Source of the DNA: an uncultured Corynebacterium sp.
GTDB taxonomy: Bacteria > Actinomycetota > Actinomycetes > Mycobacteriales > Mycobacteriaceae
Length of the DNA: 64,000 nucleotides
NCBI GenBank assembly: GCA_946220775.1
Contig: CAMIFC010000001.1
Coordinates: 1-64,000, forward strand
Reading direction: 5' to 3'
A model generated the notes under the pieces. That model saw nothing but the letters and a program-made list of their open reading frames with translations, made no database searches and was not told the DNA's origin. This document shows, in pieces, positions 18,416-26,870 of this stretch. Within the stretch, counting starts at the first letter, position 1, and each line of letters opens with the position of its first letter. Position numbers and translations under genes: made by a program.

Positions 18416-21400
18416 ATGGAATATGACTACCTGCTGCATGGGTTCGTAGGGTCCGATGGTGCCCTACAGATGTGGGCTGAGCGCGTCGCGGATCACACCG
18501 TAATCATGTCCGCTGCGGACTTGGCTGATGGTGACCTACCAGCGGAATTGTTGAACATTCTTCGGGGGAAGCCCTTTCGCAATCGCGGAGACATCGCCGT
18601 GGCGACGCCGAAAGGACATCTCAAGCAGCTGCCCGTGCCCACCGCACTAGTTGCAGAGCGCAAAATGTTGGCCGTTCTCCACCTCATCAAGACACAGTGT
18701 TGCAATGATTCGGCCCCTCAGAACGCCGATTCAGATACTGTGGACGCTCACACCCATCCGGGGGTGGCGGTGGATCTCGCATTCCTTATTAATCTGTACG
18801 ACTACGTACTTGCCTGTGTCACTACCGGGCGAGTGATGCTCAGATTCGATCGGGATGGCGAGGGATGGGTTCCGCGTTGGACCTTGTCTACGGCGGGGAA
18901 ACACTTGGCTGTACTCCAGAAGTTCGAGGAGGCAGCGCCTGGCGTCCTAAAAATGAACGCTGGTGGCCGCACCATTGCAGATATCGCTGACGACTGGGCC
19001 AATGTCATGGCGCGGGTGATGGTGCAGCCCTTGGTGGAATCGGGTGAGCTGACTTCGACGCTGATGGGCGCCGTGGCTGACGGCAGGGCACTGAATAAAG
19101 CGAAGGCGGATACCGTGGCATCGCTGAACGACTGGCGTAATGAGGCCAGAGAGTCTGCCACGACGTTGGTGCTGGGGCTATCGGAGCCCGACGAGGCAGT
19201 GTACGAGCGGGAGGGTAACCCTCATTGGCGCGTTGAATTCATGATTAGTGAGAGTGACGGTCCGTTGCGACCGGTGACTTCTGCGGATTCCGAATTGCAA
19301 GCTGCGAAGAAGGGGATTGGTCGGATCGGGGCGCCACACGCTGGGTTGAAGCCGATTGAGTCGAAGCTGCGGCCCGTTCAAGAGTGGCTCAGAACAGGCG
19401 CCTGGTTTCCGGATAAAACCCTTGCGACCGGAAATCCGGCCAAAGATCGCGTTATCGCCATGAGTCTCGACCTTGAGGAAGTGGATTATCTGCTTTCCTC
19501 GGGCGTTAAGCGGTTGGGAAAGATCAATGTTTCCGTGCTGATTCCGCGCGGTTGGGCTCCTGCGAAAACCGAGGTCAAAAACGTACTGACACCAGTGGGG
19601 CAAGGTCCGGGATCCGGAAAACTCGGCCTCGATCAGATGCTGGAATTCAGTTGGGAAGGTGCTATCGGCGGGCATGTTGTCAGCGAATCTGACATGCAGA
19701 GGCTCGTGTCGAGCGCACACAGCATCGTCGAAATCAATGGGCAGTTCGTCTATGCGGATTCCACTGCGCTCACCCGCGCACGCCAATGGTTGCGGTTAAT
19801 TAAGGACGCCACTGGGTCCGACTCTGATGACGATGTGACGAAGGTGTCCCTCGGAGAAGTCTTGGAAGCTGATGCAGAAGCTGGGGAAGTCAACTCTGCG
19901 GAAGATACAGATCATGATTTCCGAGTCCTGACGGGCGGCTGGGTGGATCAGCTACTGGGCGGAGGTGAGATCCAGCCAGTTCGGCAGATTGATCTGCCGA
20001 CGGCGTTGCTCACCCCGCTGCGAGATCACCAGCGTCGCGGAGTGAATTGGTTGGCGTGGATGGCTGCGCACGGGTTGGGCTGTATCTTGGCCGACGATAT
20101 GGGCCTGGGCAAGACCTTGCAAGTGCTCACCGTGATTGCTTGGGATAAGGAGCAGGCCATTGGAACTGAGGACGCCACTCCAGCGCTAGTGGTTGCGCCC
20201 ACGTCGGTGCTCAGCGCCTGGCAGAAGGAGGCGGAGGAACATTTTGTTGGGCTGAATGTCCTCGTGGATCACGGGGCGAGGAAGGCGCCCGACGCTGAGT
20301 TTGCTGATGCCGCGAGGGTAGTCGATGTGGTGGTGACTAGTTACGGCACTGCTGCGCGTAATCCTGAGCGATATGGCCAGCTGACCTGGTCCCGGGTGAT
20401 CGCGGACGAAGCGCAGAATATAAAGAATCCAGCCACCAAGCAGTCCCGAGCAGTTCGCGGAATTCCGGCTTACCACCACATCGCGATGACGGGTACTCCG
20501 ATCGAAAACCGACTTTCTGATCTGTATGCGATTATGGACTTCGCGAATCCGGGCATGTTGGGGTCACCAGCGGCTTTTCAGAATCGATTAGCCATTCCCA
20601 TTGAGCGTTATCAGGATGAAGAGGCCCAGTCCCGCCTAAAGAAGCTGGTAGAGCCATTTATCTTACGACGGCTGAAGACAGACCCGACAGTGGGGATGGA
20701 ATTGCCCGAGAAGCGCGAGCACGTGGAGCTTGTGCCACTGTCTGCAGAACAGGCGGCGCTATACGAGGCCTATGTACGCAGCATTGAGAGCGCATTGGAG
20801 GATAAGAGCGCGAAGCGCCGGGGGATCATCTTGGGATCGCTGGTGAAAATCAAGCAGATCTGCAATCATCCCGCCCATTTTGCGAATGACGGATCGGGGA
20901 TTTTGGTTGACGGCAAACACCGATCACCCAAGGTGGAACGTGTGTTCGATATTGTTCGGGGTGCGTTGGCGGAGCAGAAAAAGGTGCTCCTCTTCACCCA
21001 ATTCCCTAGTTTTGGCCGCATGCTGATCCCCGCCATGGAGCGGGAATTCGGTGAAACGATCCCGATGTTGGACGGCTCGCTCACACGTAAGAAGCGGCAG
21101 GAACTGGTGGCAGATTTTCAGACGCCCGGGGGTGCAAAGATCATGTTTCTTTCCGTGCGCGCCGGGGGAACGGGAATTACGTTGACGCAGGCCTCGGTAG
21201 TTATTCACATCGATCGATGGTGGAACCCAGCAGTCGAAGATCAGGCGACTGACCGTGCTTACCGCATTGGGCAGGACAAAGATGTGGAAGTCTACAAGCT
21301 GGTCTCTGAGGGGACGCTCGACGAACGTATCCACGAGATCATCACGGGCAAGCGGGAACTTGCCGGTTCCGTCGTCGGCGGGGGAGAAGGGTGGATTGCG

Positions 21401-21520
21401 AACCTTGATGACGCCGACCTGGCTGAGCTTTGGCACTTGCGAGACGCATCGGACGTGTCCGCCGCCAGTGATACATATGAAGTGAACCAGAAGATAGGGA
21501 GTGCTGATGCAGGAGAATAG
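18416..21520 (+). CDS. SNF2-family DNA helicase/translocase
   Basis: The protein has 1034 residues. The N-terminal half (1-530) matches the SNF2-associated region typical of actinobacterial HepA-like proteins. The ATPase starts with DDMGLGKTLQVLTV near 561, then ADEAQNIKN near 664, MTGTPIENRLSDL near 690 and RRLKTD. The helicase C-terminal part has FTQFPSFGRML, SVRAGGTGITLTQA and HIDRWWNPAVEDQATDRAYRIGQ near 935-955. It is expected to move on double-stranded DNA and remodel protein-DNA complexes. There is no ribosome site before ATG 18416, so the mRNA may be leaderless. It overlaps the SWIM gene by 14 bases and heads a four-gene operon. Confidence 0.93.
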   Translation: MEYDYLLHGFVGSDGALQMWAERVADHTVIMSAADLADGDLPAELLNILRGKPFRNRGDIAVATPKGHLKQLPVPTALVAERKMLAVLHLIKTQCCNDSAPQNADSDTVDAHTHPGVAVDLAFLINLYDYVLACVTTGRVMLRFDRDGEGWVPRWTLSTAGKHLAVLQKFEEAAPGVLKMNAGGRTIADIADDWANVMARVMVQPLVESGELTSTLMGAVADGRALNKAKADTVASLNDWRNEARESATTLVLGLSEPDEAVYEREGNPHWRVEFMISESDGPLRPVTSADSELQAAKKGIGRIGAPHAGLKPIESKLRPVQEWLRTGAWFPDKTLATGNPAKDRVIAMSLDLEEVDYLLSSGVKRLGKINVSVLIPRGWAPAKTEVKNVLTPVGQGPGSGKLGLDQMLEFSWEGAIGGHVVSESDMQRLVSSAHSIVEINGQFVYADSTALTRARQWLRLIKDATGSDSDDDVTKVSLGEVLEADAEAGEVNSAEDTDHDFRVLTGGWVDQLLGGGEIQPVRQIDLPTALLTPLRDHQRRGVNWLAWMAAHGLGCILADDMGLGKTLQVLTVIAWDKEQAIGTEDATPALVVAPTSVLSAWQKEAEEHFVGLNVLVDHGARKAPDAEFADAARVVDVVVTSYGTAARNPERYGQLTWSRVIADEAQNIKNPATKQSRAVRGIPAYHHIAMTGTPIENRLSDLYAIMDFANPGMLGSPAAFQNRLAIPIERYQDEEAQSRLKKLVEPFILRRLKTDPTVGMELPEKREHVELVPLSAEQAALYEAYVRSIESALEDKSAKRRGIILGSLVKIKQICNHPAHFANDGSGILVDGKHRSPKVERVFDIVRGALAEQKKVLLFTQFPSFGRMLIPAMEREFGETIPMLDGSLTRKKRQELVADFQTPGGAKIMFLSVRAGGTGITLTQASVVIHIDRWWNPAVEDQATDRAYRIGQDKDVEVYKLVSEGTLDERIHEIITGKRELAGSVVGGGEGWIANLDDADLAELWHLRDASDVSAASDTYEVNQKIGSADAGE
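18940..18953 (-). repeat. T5-GGACGCCA dispersed motif, copy 4
   Basis: On the minus strand TTTTTAGGACGCCA, inside the SNF2 gene near codon 176. Confidence 0.6.
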
Positions 21521-22451
21521 GACGTCGGGCGGCAGAAAATGGACTCGCGCGACCTGGGACGACAATGTGATCATGGTGGACTTCGGGGCACGGCGCCGCC
21601 AGGAGGATGGACAGCGCGTTGCAAAAACGCCGAAAGCCGCGGAACCTGTGGAAGGGTGGGCTTCAGGTGTGATCCTGGAGGCGCTGGCTCAGCGGGCAGA
21701 TAGTGGTCGGATTTCGCGGGGGCGGGAATACTATCAACAAGGCAGGGCACAGGATCTCGACCTCGAAAAAGACGTGGTTCATGGCTACGTCCAAGGTACG
21801 CAGCCGGAACCTTTTATCGTGACGTTGAAGGTTGCGCCCATCACTCAAAAGCGTCGTGACTTTCTGGCAGCTGAATTGGCTGATGATCCTGCCATCGTCC
21901 GGACGATCCAATCTGGTGGAATGCCACCGGTCGATACCGCATCGATGCTGTTGCGTACGGATCAGGTGCGGATTCCGTCATGTACGTGCCCGGATCCGGT
22001 TCCGGTGTGTAAGCACGCGATCGCCGTGGCGTATGCCATCGCGGAATACTTCAACGAGGATCCGCTGCGCGTATTGAGGTGGCGGGGAGTGTCCACGGCT
22101 GAAGCCGTCGAGAAGCTGAAGCGCATTGATCAAGCACGGGGACCTCAACAAGCGGATTATCACAGCGACGGTTCTGGTGGAGCCAGCCGAACTGTTGGGG
22201 CTTCGGCTAAGGAAGGCGAGCTCGTTGATGCTGAGTCCTTTTGGGGAAGGGCGGATTCGTACGTCTCCTGGGAAGAGTTCTCGCAAGAGTGTGGCATGGA
22301 TCTTCCTGGCCGCGACATGCTCGTCAAAGCCATGGGCACGGTCACCTGGACCAGCGTGGACCAGCTGGCAACAATGCACGATCTCGAGTTGGCATACGAG
22401 CAGTTCCTAGAATTCGGAGACCCCGAGGTAGCTCTGCCGTGGGCAGACTGA
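21507..22451 (+). CDS. SWIM zinc-finger protein
   Basis: This 314-residue protein has the SWIM signature CTCPDPVPVCKHAIAV (CxC, then CxH) near residues 157-172. SWIM domains bind DNA or protein partners and commonly accompany SNF2 helicases. The N-terminus (WTRATWDDNVIMVDFGARRR) is basic and aromatic. The chosen ATG 21507 has GGGAG 5 bases upstream and lies within the end of the SNF2 gene, giving coupled translation. Likely role: partner or targeting subunit of the SNF2 protein (inference from gene pairing). Confidence 0.9.
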   Translation: MQENRTSGGRKWTRATWDDNVIMVDFGARRRQEDGQRVAKTPKAAEPVEGWASGVILEALAQRADSGRISRGREYYQQGRAQDLDLEKDVVHGYVQGTQPEPFIVTLKVAPITQKRRDFLAAELADDPAIVRTIQSGGMPPVDTASMLLRTDQVRIPSCTCPDPVPVCKHAIAVAYAIAEYFNEDPLRVLRWRGVSTAEAVEKLKRIDQARGPQQADYHSDGSGGASRTVGASAKEGELVDAESFWGRADSYVSWEEFSQECGMDLPGRDMLVKAMGTVTWTSVDQLATMHDLELAYEQFLEFGDPEVALPWAD

Positions 22452-22524
22452 CGTGCCCAAAAGCAGACAGATTCGCGATCCGAATAGATTCGAAAGATAC
22501 ACCATGCACCACAAAGAGGAAGAT

Positions 22525-23778
22525 ATGACAACCACACAACATTCAGAAAAACCGAACCGTCGTTCCGTGCGCATCCTTCATACGTCCGATTGGCAGATCG
22601 GTATGAAGCGGAGATTCCTTCCTGATGAAGCTCAAAACAGGTTTGATGAAGCCCGGCTGGACGCTGTAGAGCAGATTTTTGACCTAGCCCGGGAACGAGA
22701 CTGCGATGCAGTGGTCGTGGCAGGGGATGTTTTTGATGACAACACCCTGTACTCCAAAACCTGGGCTCGGATCACGGATGTTCTCCGAAACGCGTCGGTG
22801 CCGACCTACTTGCTTCCTGGTAACCATGACCCGTTTAATGCGGGCAGTATCTTCCGTAAGCCAGAGTTTGTGGAGCTTGCGCCGAGCAACGGTGGCAACG
22901 TGATCGTCCTGCAGGATTCCGAGCCTCGTCAGTTGGCACCAGGGATAGAAATAATTGGTGCACCGTTGCTCAGCAAGACGGCAAACGAAGATCTAGTCGC
23001 CGCAGCAGTTGAGGGGCTCGAGCCATCGGCCGATGGGATTCGAATCATCGTTGGGCACGGCGCCACCGAGGGGTTTGGTTCGGATGGGGCAGACGTCATT
23101 GATGTTGCTCATCTTTCGGACCTTGCCCGACGCAGAGTCGTTGATTATGTCGCGCTTGGCGATACGCACTCCTCAGCGGTGCTCGACGACGGGCCGGCAG
23201 ATCGGGGAGTAGTGCGCTACTCAGGCTCCCCAGAGGTCACTGATTTTCTTGAACCTGATGGGGGTGGGGAGTCGCGTTCAGGTTATGCGTTGATTGTGGA
23301 TATTGAAATCGATCCGAACCACTCCGATCAGCCTGCGCAGGTGGCTGTCGAAGAGGTCAAGGTTGGACGCTGGAAGTTCCTCGCTAAGGAGGCTTCGGTT
23401 TATTCGCAAGAAGATCTAGACGAGTTTATTGCGGATCTAGAAGCGATTGATGACCGACGGTCTACAGTCATCAAATATTCACTGAGTGGAACTCTCGACC
23501 CGATCGTCTTTTCCCGATACGAGATGGCCATTGAGCAGCTCAAGGATCGGTTCGCAGCGTTGTACGAACGCGAACGGCTCATGGATCTGCATCTATCGCC
23601 CGATTTCGACAGTTTGCGAGAGCATCTCCAATTGCGTGGCTATCCAGCCAACGCGATGGAAAGCCTCCTCGACAGGGTGCAATATGCCCCCGAGGATTCG
23701 GAAGAAGCCAAGGATATTACCAATGCTCTGCTCTTGCTCATCCAATTCGCTAGCAATATCGACAACCAGGAGGCCTAA
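22525..23778 (+). CDS. Mre11/SbcD/YhaO-like metallophosphoesterase nuclease
   Basis: This 417-residue calcineurin-like phosphoesterase has the five metal-binding motifs in order: HTSDWQIG, AGDVFDDN, PGNHDPF, VGHGATEG and ALGDTHSS. The first aspartate and histidine stand as in SbcD/Mre11. ATG 22525 follows AGAGGAAGAT. The next gene starts 3 bases after its stop and encodes a Rad50/SbcC-like ATPase. Sizes (417 and 941) are closer to the Bacillus YhaO-YhaN pair than to long SbcCD. Expected role: endo/exonuclease acting on DNA ends under ATPase control. The C-terminal 120 residues are helical and probably bind the ATPase coiled coil. Confidence 0.9.
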   Translation: MTTTQHSEKPNRRSVRILHTSDWQIGMKRRFLPDEAQNRFDEARLDAVEQIFDLARERDCDAVVVAGDVFDDNTLYSKTWARITDVLRNASVPTYLLPGNHDPFNAGSIFRKPEFVELAPSNGGNVIVLQDSEPRQLAPGIEIIGAPLLSKTANEDLVAAAVEGLEPSADGIRIIVGHGATEGFGSDGADVIDVAHLSDLARRRVVDYVALGDTHSSAVLDDGPADRGVVRYSGSPEVTDFLEPDGGGESRSGYALIVDIEIDPNHSDQPAQVAVEEVKVGRWKFLAKEASVYSQEDLDEFIADLEAIDDRRSTVIKYSLSGTLDPIVFSRYEMAIEQLKDRFAALYERERLMDLHLSPDFDSLREHLQLRGYPANAMESLLDRVQYAPEDSEEAKDITNALLLLIQFASNIDNQEA

Positions 23779-23781
23779 ACC

Positions 23782-26607
23782 ATGTCCGAGAATACTGTCG
23801 GGATGCAGCTGCATTCGATTCATCTGCACAATGTAGCTGGAATCGAAAACATTGACTTAGACTTTCCCTCCACGGGGGTGACAGTCCTACACGGAAACAA
23901 TGAAAGTGGCAAAACTACAGTCTTTAAAGCCTTCGAGTTGTTGATCAGTCAGGTGCGCAGTAACTCGTCGGGACAAAGCGTGAGGGAGCTGCGCAGCATC
24001 GGTGTTGACAAACCTGTAGAAATTGGCGCCGAGCTCACTTTAGGTGATTACCGTGTTCGGTATAAAAAGGTTTATACAACAAAGATTGGACACTCAGTCG
24101 AGCTGAATGTTGAAACACCAGCCGTAGAAAACCTCACGGGCAGGCGGGCTGAGGACCGTTTCCGTGAACTGCTTGAAGAAAATGTTGATCACACTCTTCT
24201 GGAGGAGCTCCGGATCAAGCAGGGGGACAGTCTGGAGACGTTTAGCGCGGGAAAGATCAACTCTCTTAGCGAAGCGCTGACTGAACGTGCTGACGAAGTC
24301 GAGCAGCTAGGAGGGGCCTCGGCAGAGGGAGAATCATCATCTGTGTCGGTCCGTGACCTGACAGCGGACCAGATCAACGCTCGAATTGCTCGAGAGTTTT
24401 CTAAGTACTTTACTCCGTCCGGTGGTCAGAAGAAGGAGCTAAAAGAGCTATCGAAAAAGACCGAAGAACTGCAGGCTAGACGTGATGAAGCTTCAGATAC
24501 CTACGAATCGGTTGAGCTGATCAATACGCAGATCGCGGAAAATCAAACAAGCCAGCAGAGGCTCATCCGGCAGATCCCAGAATCTGAAAAAGAGGTTGAA
24601 AAGAGGAGAGAGGCCGTTGGCCAGGCAAAAGAGGCGAACAGTACTCTGGAGAAGCTCACCGCATTCGTTCACTCAGCTGAAACTAAAGCAGAAAGCGCAC
24701 GTACCAATGTAAAGCAGCGTGAAGAGGCTATTGACGACATCGCAGCTCAGACGGAGCACCTGCAGAAATTGCGAGTTAACAGGGACGAGCTGGAGGGCCG
24801 AGCGGCTGCAGATAAAAAGCGCTACGAGGAGCTAAGAGAAGAAAAGAGCGTCGCTGAAGCTCAGCAGTCTCTGGTTCGACACTACGTAGAGTGGGCCACC
24901 GCCAATAAGGAGCACTTCGCCGCCGAGGCAGCGTTGAAGACAGCGGAGAAAGAGCTCGCTGACTCCACTGCGCTGATCGAGCAGATTGAAAAAAATGAAA
25001 AGAAACTCCGTGAGAATCCAGTGACCGCTCAAGCAGTGCAGGAATTCGAATCAGCAAGCCGCGAGGTCGAGATTTTCCGGAAGCAGTGCGAGCGAACGGC
25101 AACGACCGTGGACATCGCCGGACCAAGTGGCGAGATCCACGTTGGTGAGCAGCCCATTGAACTGTCCGATGCGGGCTATACCACTCACATCAATACTGCC
25201 CAGGTCTTTGGCTTGGGTGACTACCAAGTAACCGTCCAGCCAGCGCGAGGACAAGACGACTCGCTAGCCGAGCTTCGGGGAGCGAAGGAACGTCTCCAGG
25301 CTGTAGCGAAGAACTTGGGCTTCGAGGTTGACGACACCGCCGGTGTCTTGAAACGGGGGCGCGAGCGTAAAGAGCTCGCTGATCGTCGCGATGAGCTAGA
25401 CAGGGAATTGCTGCACGCTTCTCGAGGGAAGACATCCGAGGAACTCAAGCGCGCTGCGGAGGAAGCGGGCTATCAACAGCGCAAGACCGCAAAAGATGCA
25501 GAGCGCCACGCCCAGCAGTTGGTCGACCGCTGGGAGGCTGACACATTGCAGCCTGATCAAAAGCTGTTTGGCCAGCCTGAAGAAACGGATTTGGTCGCAG
25601 ACATCGAACTGGCGAAAGCAGGACGTGCACTCGATGCCGTCATCGACCTCGACGCTGTAAGACAGTGGCGGGATGCCATCGAGGCAGGGCATGAGCGTGC
25701 GGCAAAATCGCTCCGCGAAGCGGAAGACTCGACGGCGGTCAAGGAGTTCGACGCCCTTCAGCACAAAGTAGATTTCGCCACTCAGGCGTTGGAACAACAT
25801 CGCGTGGGCCTCGAGAACCTGCGGAAAGTGAGTAGTGACGACTCCCTCGCTGACGCGCTGGCACAAGCCGAAGCCGAATACGATCGGGCTAAGTCAGCGC
25901 TGTCTGAGGAACAAGAGACATTGAAGGACCAGCCCTCCGTCAAGGACGCGGAAGAAGACTTGCGAGCCGACCTGGCGAGACTCAACCGCGAAAAAGACCA
26001 GCTGCATGCACTGCAACGGGACGACAGCGCCCTACGAGCCCAATTGGGAAGCCGTGAAGGCGCCGCCGAGCAACTTGCAGCCGCGGAAAAGGAACTGGCT
26101 GACCACGCTCGCTACGTCAACCGAATCACCGAGCGTGCGCGAGCCATCAAGCTGCTCAAGGACACCATGGATCAGGCAGAAGCTGAGATGCGAGATCGAT
26201 ATGCCCAGCCTTTGGCCGATTCTCTCAACGACCTGGCTAAGGGCATTTTCCCAGGCGCATCCTTCGAGTTGGATGACAACCTGACGGTAAGCCGACGGGT
26301 GAAAGACGGCATTGCGATCGACGTCAAAAATCTATCTGGCGGAGCACAAGAGCAAGTCAATATTCTGTCGCGCTTGGCGGTGGCCTCACAGGTTGCGCAA
26401 GGCAAAAATGTCCCAGTTTTCTTGGACGATAGTCTCGGATTTGCCGACGCGGAACGGGCTCGAGAAATGAACAAGGTTCTGTCCCGATTGGGGGAGAACC
26501 ATCAAGTGATCATCGCGACGTGTGATATTAACCGGTTCGGATGGATCCACGGGTCGAATGTCGTAGACATCGAACAAGAAAAGCGGCAGTCACAAATCGC
26601 TGACTGA
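23782..26607 (+). CDS. Rad50/SbcC/YhaN-like SMC-type ATPase
   Basis: The protein has 941 residues. The N-terminal ATPase lobe has Walker A HGNNESGKTT near residue 35. Two long coiled-coil stretches (about 210-430 and 500-800) surround a compact non-coiled segment at about 430-490. The C-terminal lobe has signature LSGGAQEQVNIL near 850, Walker B VPVFLDDSLGFAD near 880 and an HQVIIATCD H-loop region. Only two cysteines were noticed and no CxxC zinc hook, so dimerisation must differ from classical Rad50. Translationally linked to the nuclease gene. Parts of the gene are visibly less GC-rich than the neighbours: the 60 bases from 24421 hold 28 G/C. Likely role: ATP-driven DNA end tethering or processing. 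Confidence 0.9.
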   Translation: MSENTVGMQLHSIHLHNVAGIENIDLDFPSTGVTVLHGNNESGKTTVFKAFELLISQVRSNSSGQSVRELRSIGVDKPVEIGAELTLGDYRVRYKKVYTTKIGHSVELNVETPAVENLTGRRAEDRFRELLEENVDHTLLEELRIKQGDSLETFSAGKINSLSEALTERADEVEQLGGASAEGESSSVSVRDLTADQINARIAREFSKYFTPSGGQKKELKELSKKTEELQARRDEASDTYESVELINTQIAENQTSQQRLIRQIPESEKEVEKRREAVGQAKEANSTLEKLTAFVHSAETKAESARTNVKQREEAIDDIAAQTEHLQKLRVNRDELEGRAAADKKRYEELREEKSVAEAQQSLVRHYVEWATANKEHFAAEAALKTAEKELADSTALIEQIEKNEKKLRENPVTAQAVQEFESASREVEIFRKQCERTATTVDIAGPSGEIHVGEQPIELSDAGYTTHINTAQVFGLGDYQVTVQPARGQDDSLAELRGAKERLQAVAKNLGFEVDDTAGVLKRGRERKELADRRDELDRELLHASRGKTSEELKRAAEEAGYQQRKTAKDAERHAQQLVDRWEADTLQPDQKLFGQPEETDLVADIELAKAGRALDAVIDLDAVRQWRDAIEAGHERAAKSLREAEDSTAVKEFDALQHKVDFATQALEQHRVGLENLRKVSSDDSLADALAQAEAEYDRAKSALSEEQETLKDQPSVKDAEEDLRADLARLNREKDQLHALQRDDSALRAQLGSREGAAEQLAAAEKELADHARYVNRITERARAIKLLKDTMDQAEAEMRDRYAQPLADSLNDLAKGIFPGASFELDDNLTVSRRVKDGIAIDVKNLSGGAQEQVNILSRLAVASQVAQGKNVPVFLDDSLGFADAERAREMNKVLSRLGENHQVIIATCDINRFGWIHGSNVVDIEQEKRQSQIAD

Positions 26608-26666
26608 CGCGCCGAAGTAAGGCACCGCGCCTCGAATCAAGGTGACGGACCTGGGGGGAAACAAAA

Positions 26667-26692
26667 GGAGAGCGACCACGTGGTCGCCCTCC
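26667..26692 (-). terminator. Terminator downstream of tRNA-Arg
   Basis: A 13-bp stem (26667-26679 with 26680-26692, one G-T wobble on the minus strand) is followed on the minus strand by TTTTGTTT. It lies just past the 3' end of the minus-strand tRNA and also 60 bases after the plus-strand Rad50-like stop, so it may serve both. Confidence 0.8.
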
Positions 26693-26700
26693 CAAAAACG

Positions 26701-26774
26701 TGCCCCCGAGACGATTCGAACGTCCGACCGCTGGTACCGGAAACCAGTGCTCTATCCCCTGAGCTACGGAGGCA
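26701..26774 (-). tRNA. tRNA-Arg, anticodon CCG
   Basis: The 74-base minus-strand gene folds as a cloverleaf. The acceptor stem is TGCCTCC/GGGGGCA and the D arm includes TAGCTCAGGGGATAGAGCA. The anticodon stem CTGGT/ACCAG holds the loop TTCCGGT, giving anticodon CCG, and the T arm has GTTCGAATC. CCA is not encoded. It reads codon CGG. Its 3' end faces the end of the SNF2-Rad50 operon. Confidence 0.95.
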
Positions 26775-26870
26775 TCAGGAAAGCAGTCTAGCACCCTTGA
26801 ACCTTGCCACCACAATCTGTCCCCCATCTCTCGTAATGCCCTGATAGGCCTACTGATAAAGTCTGAACCT

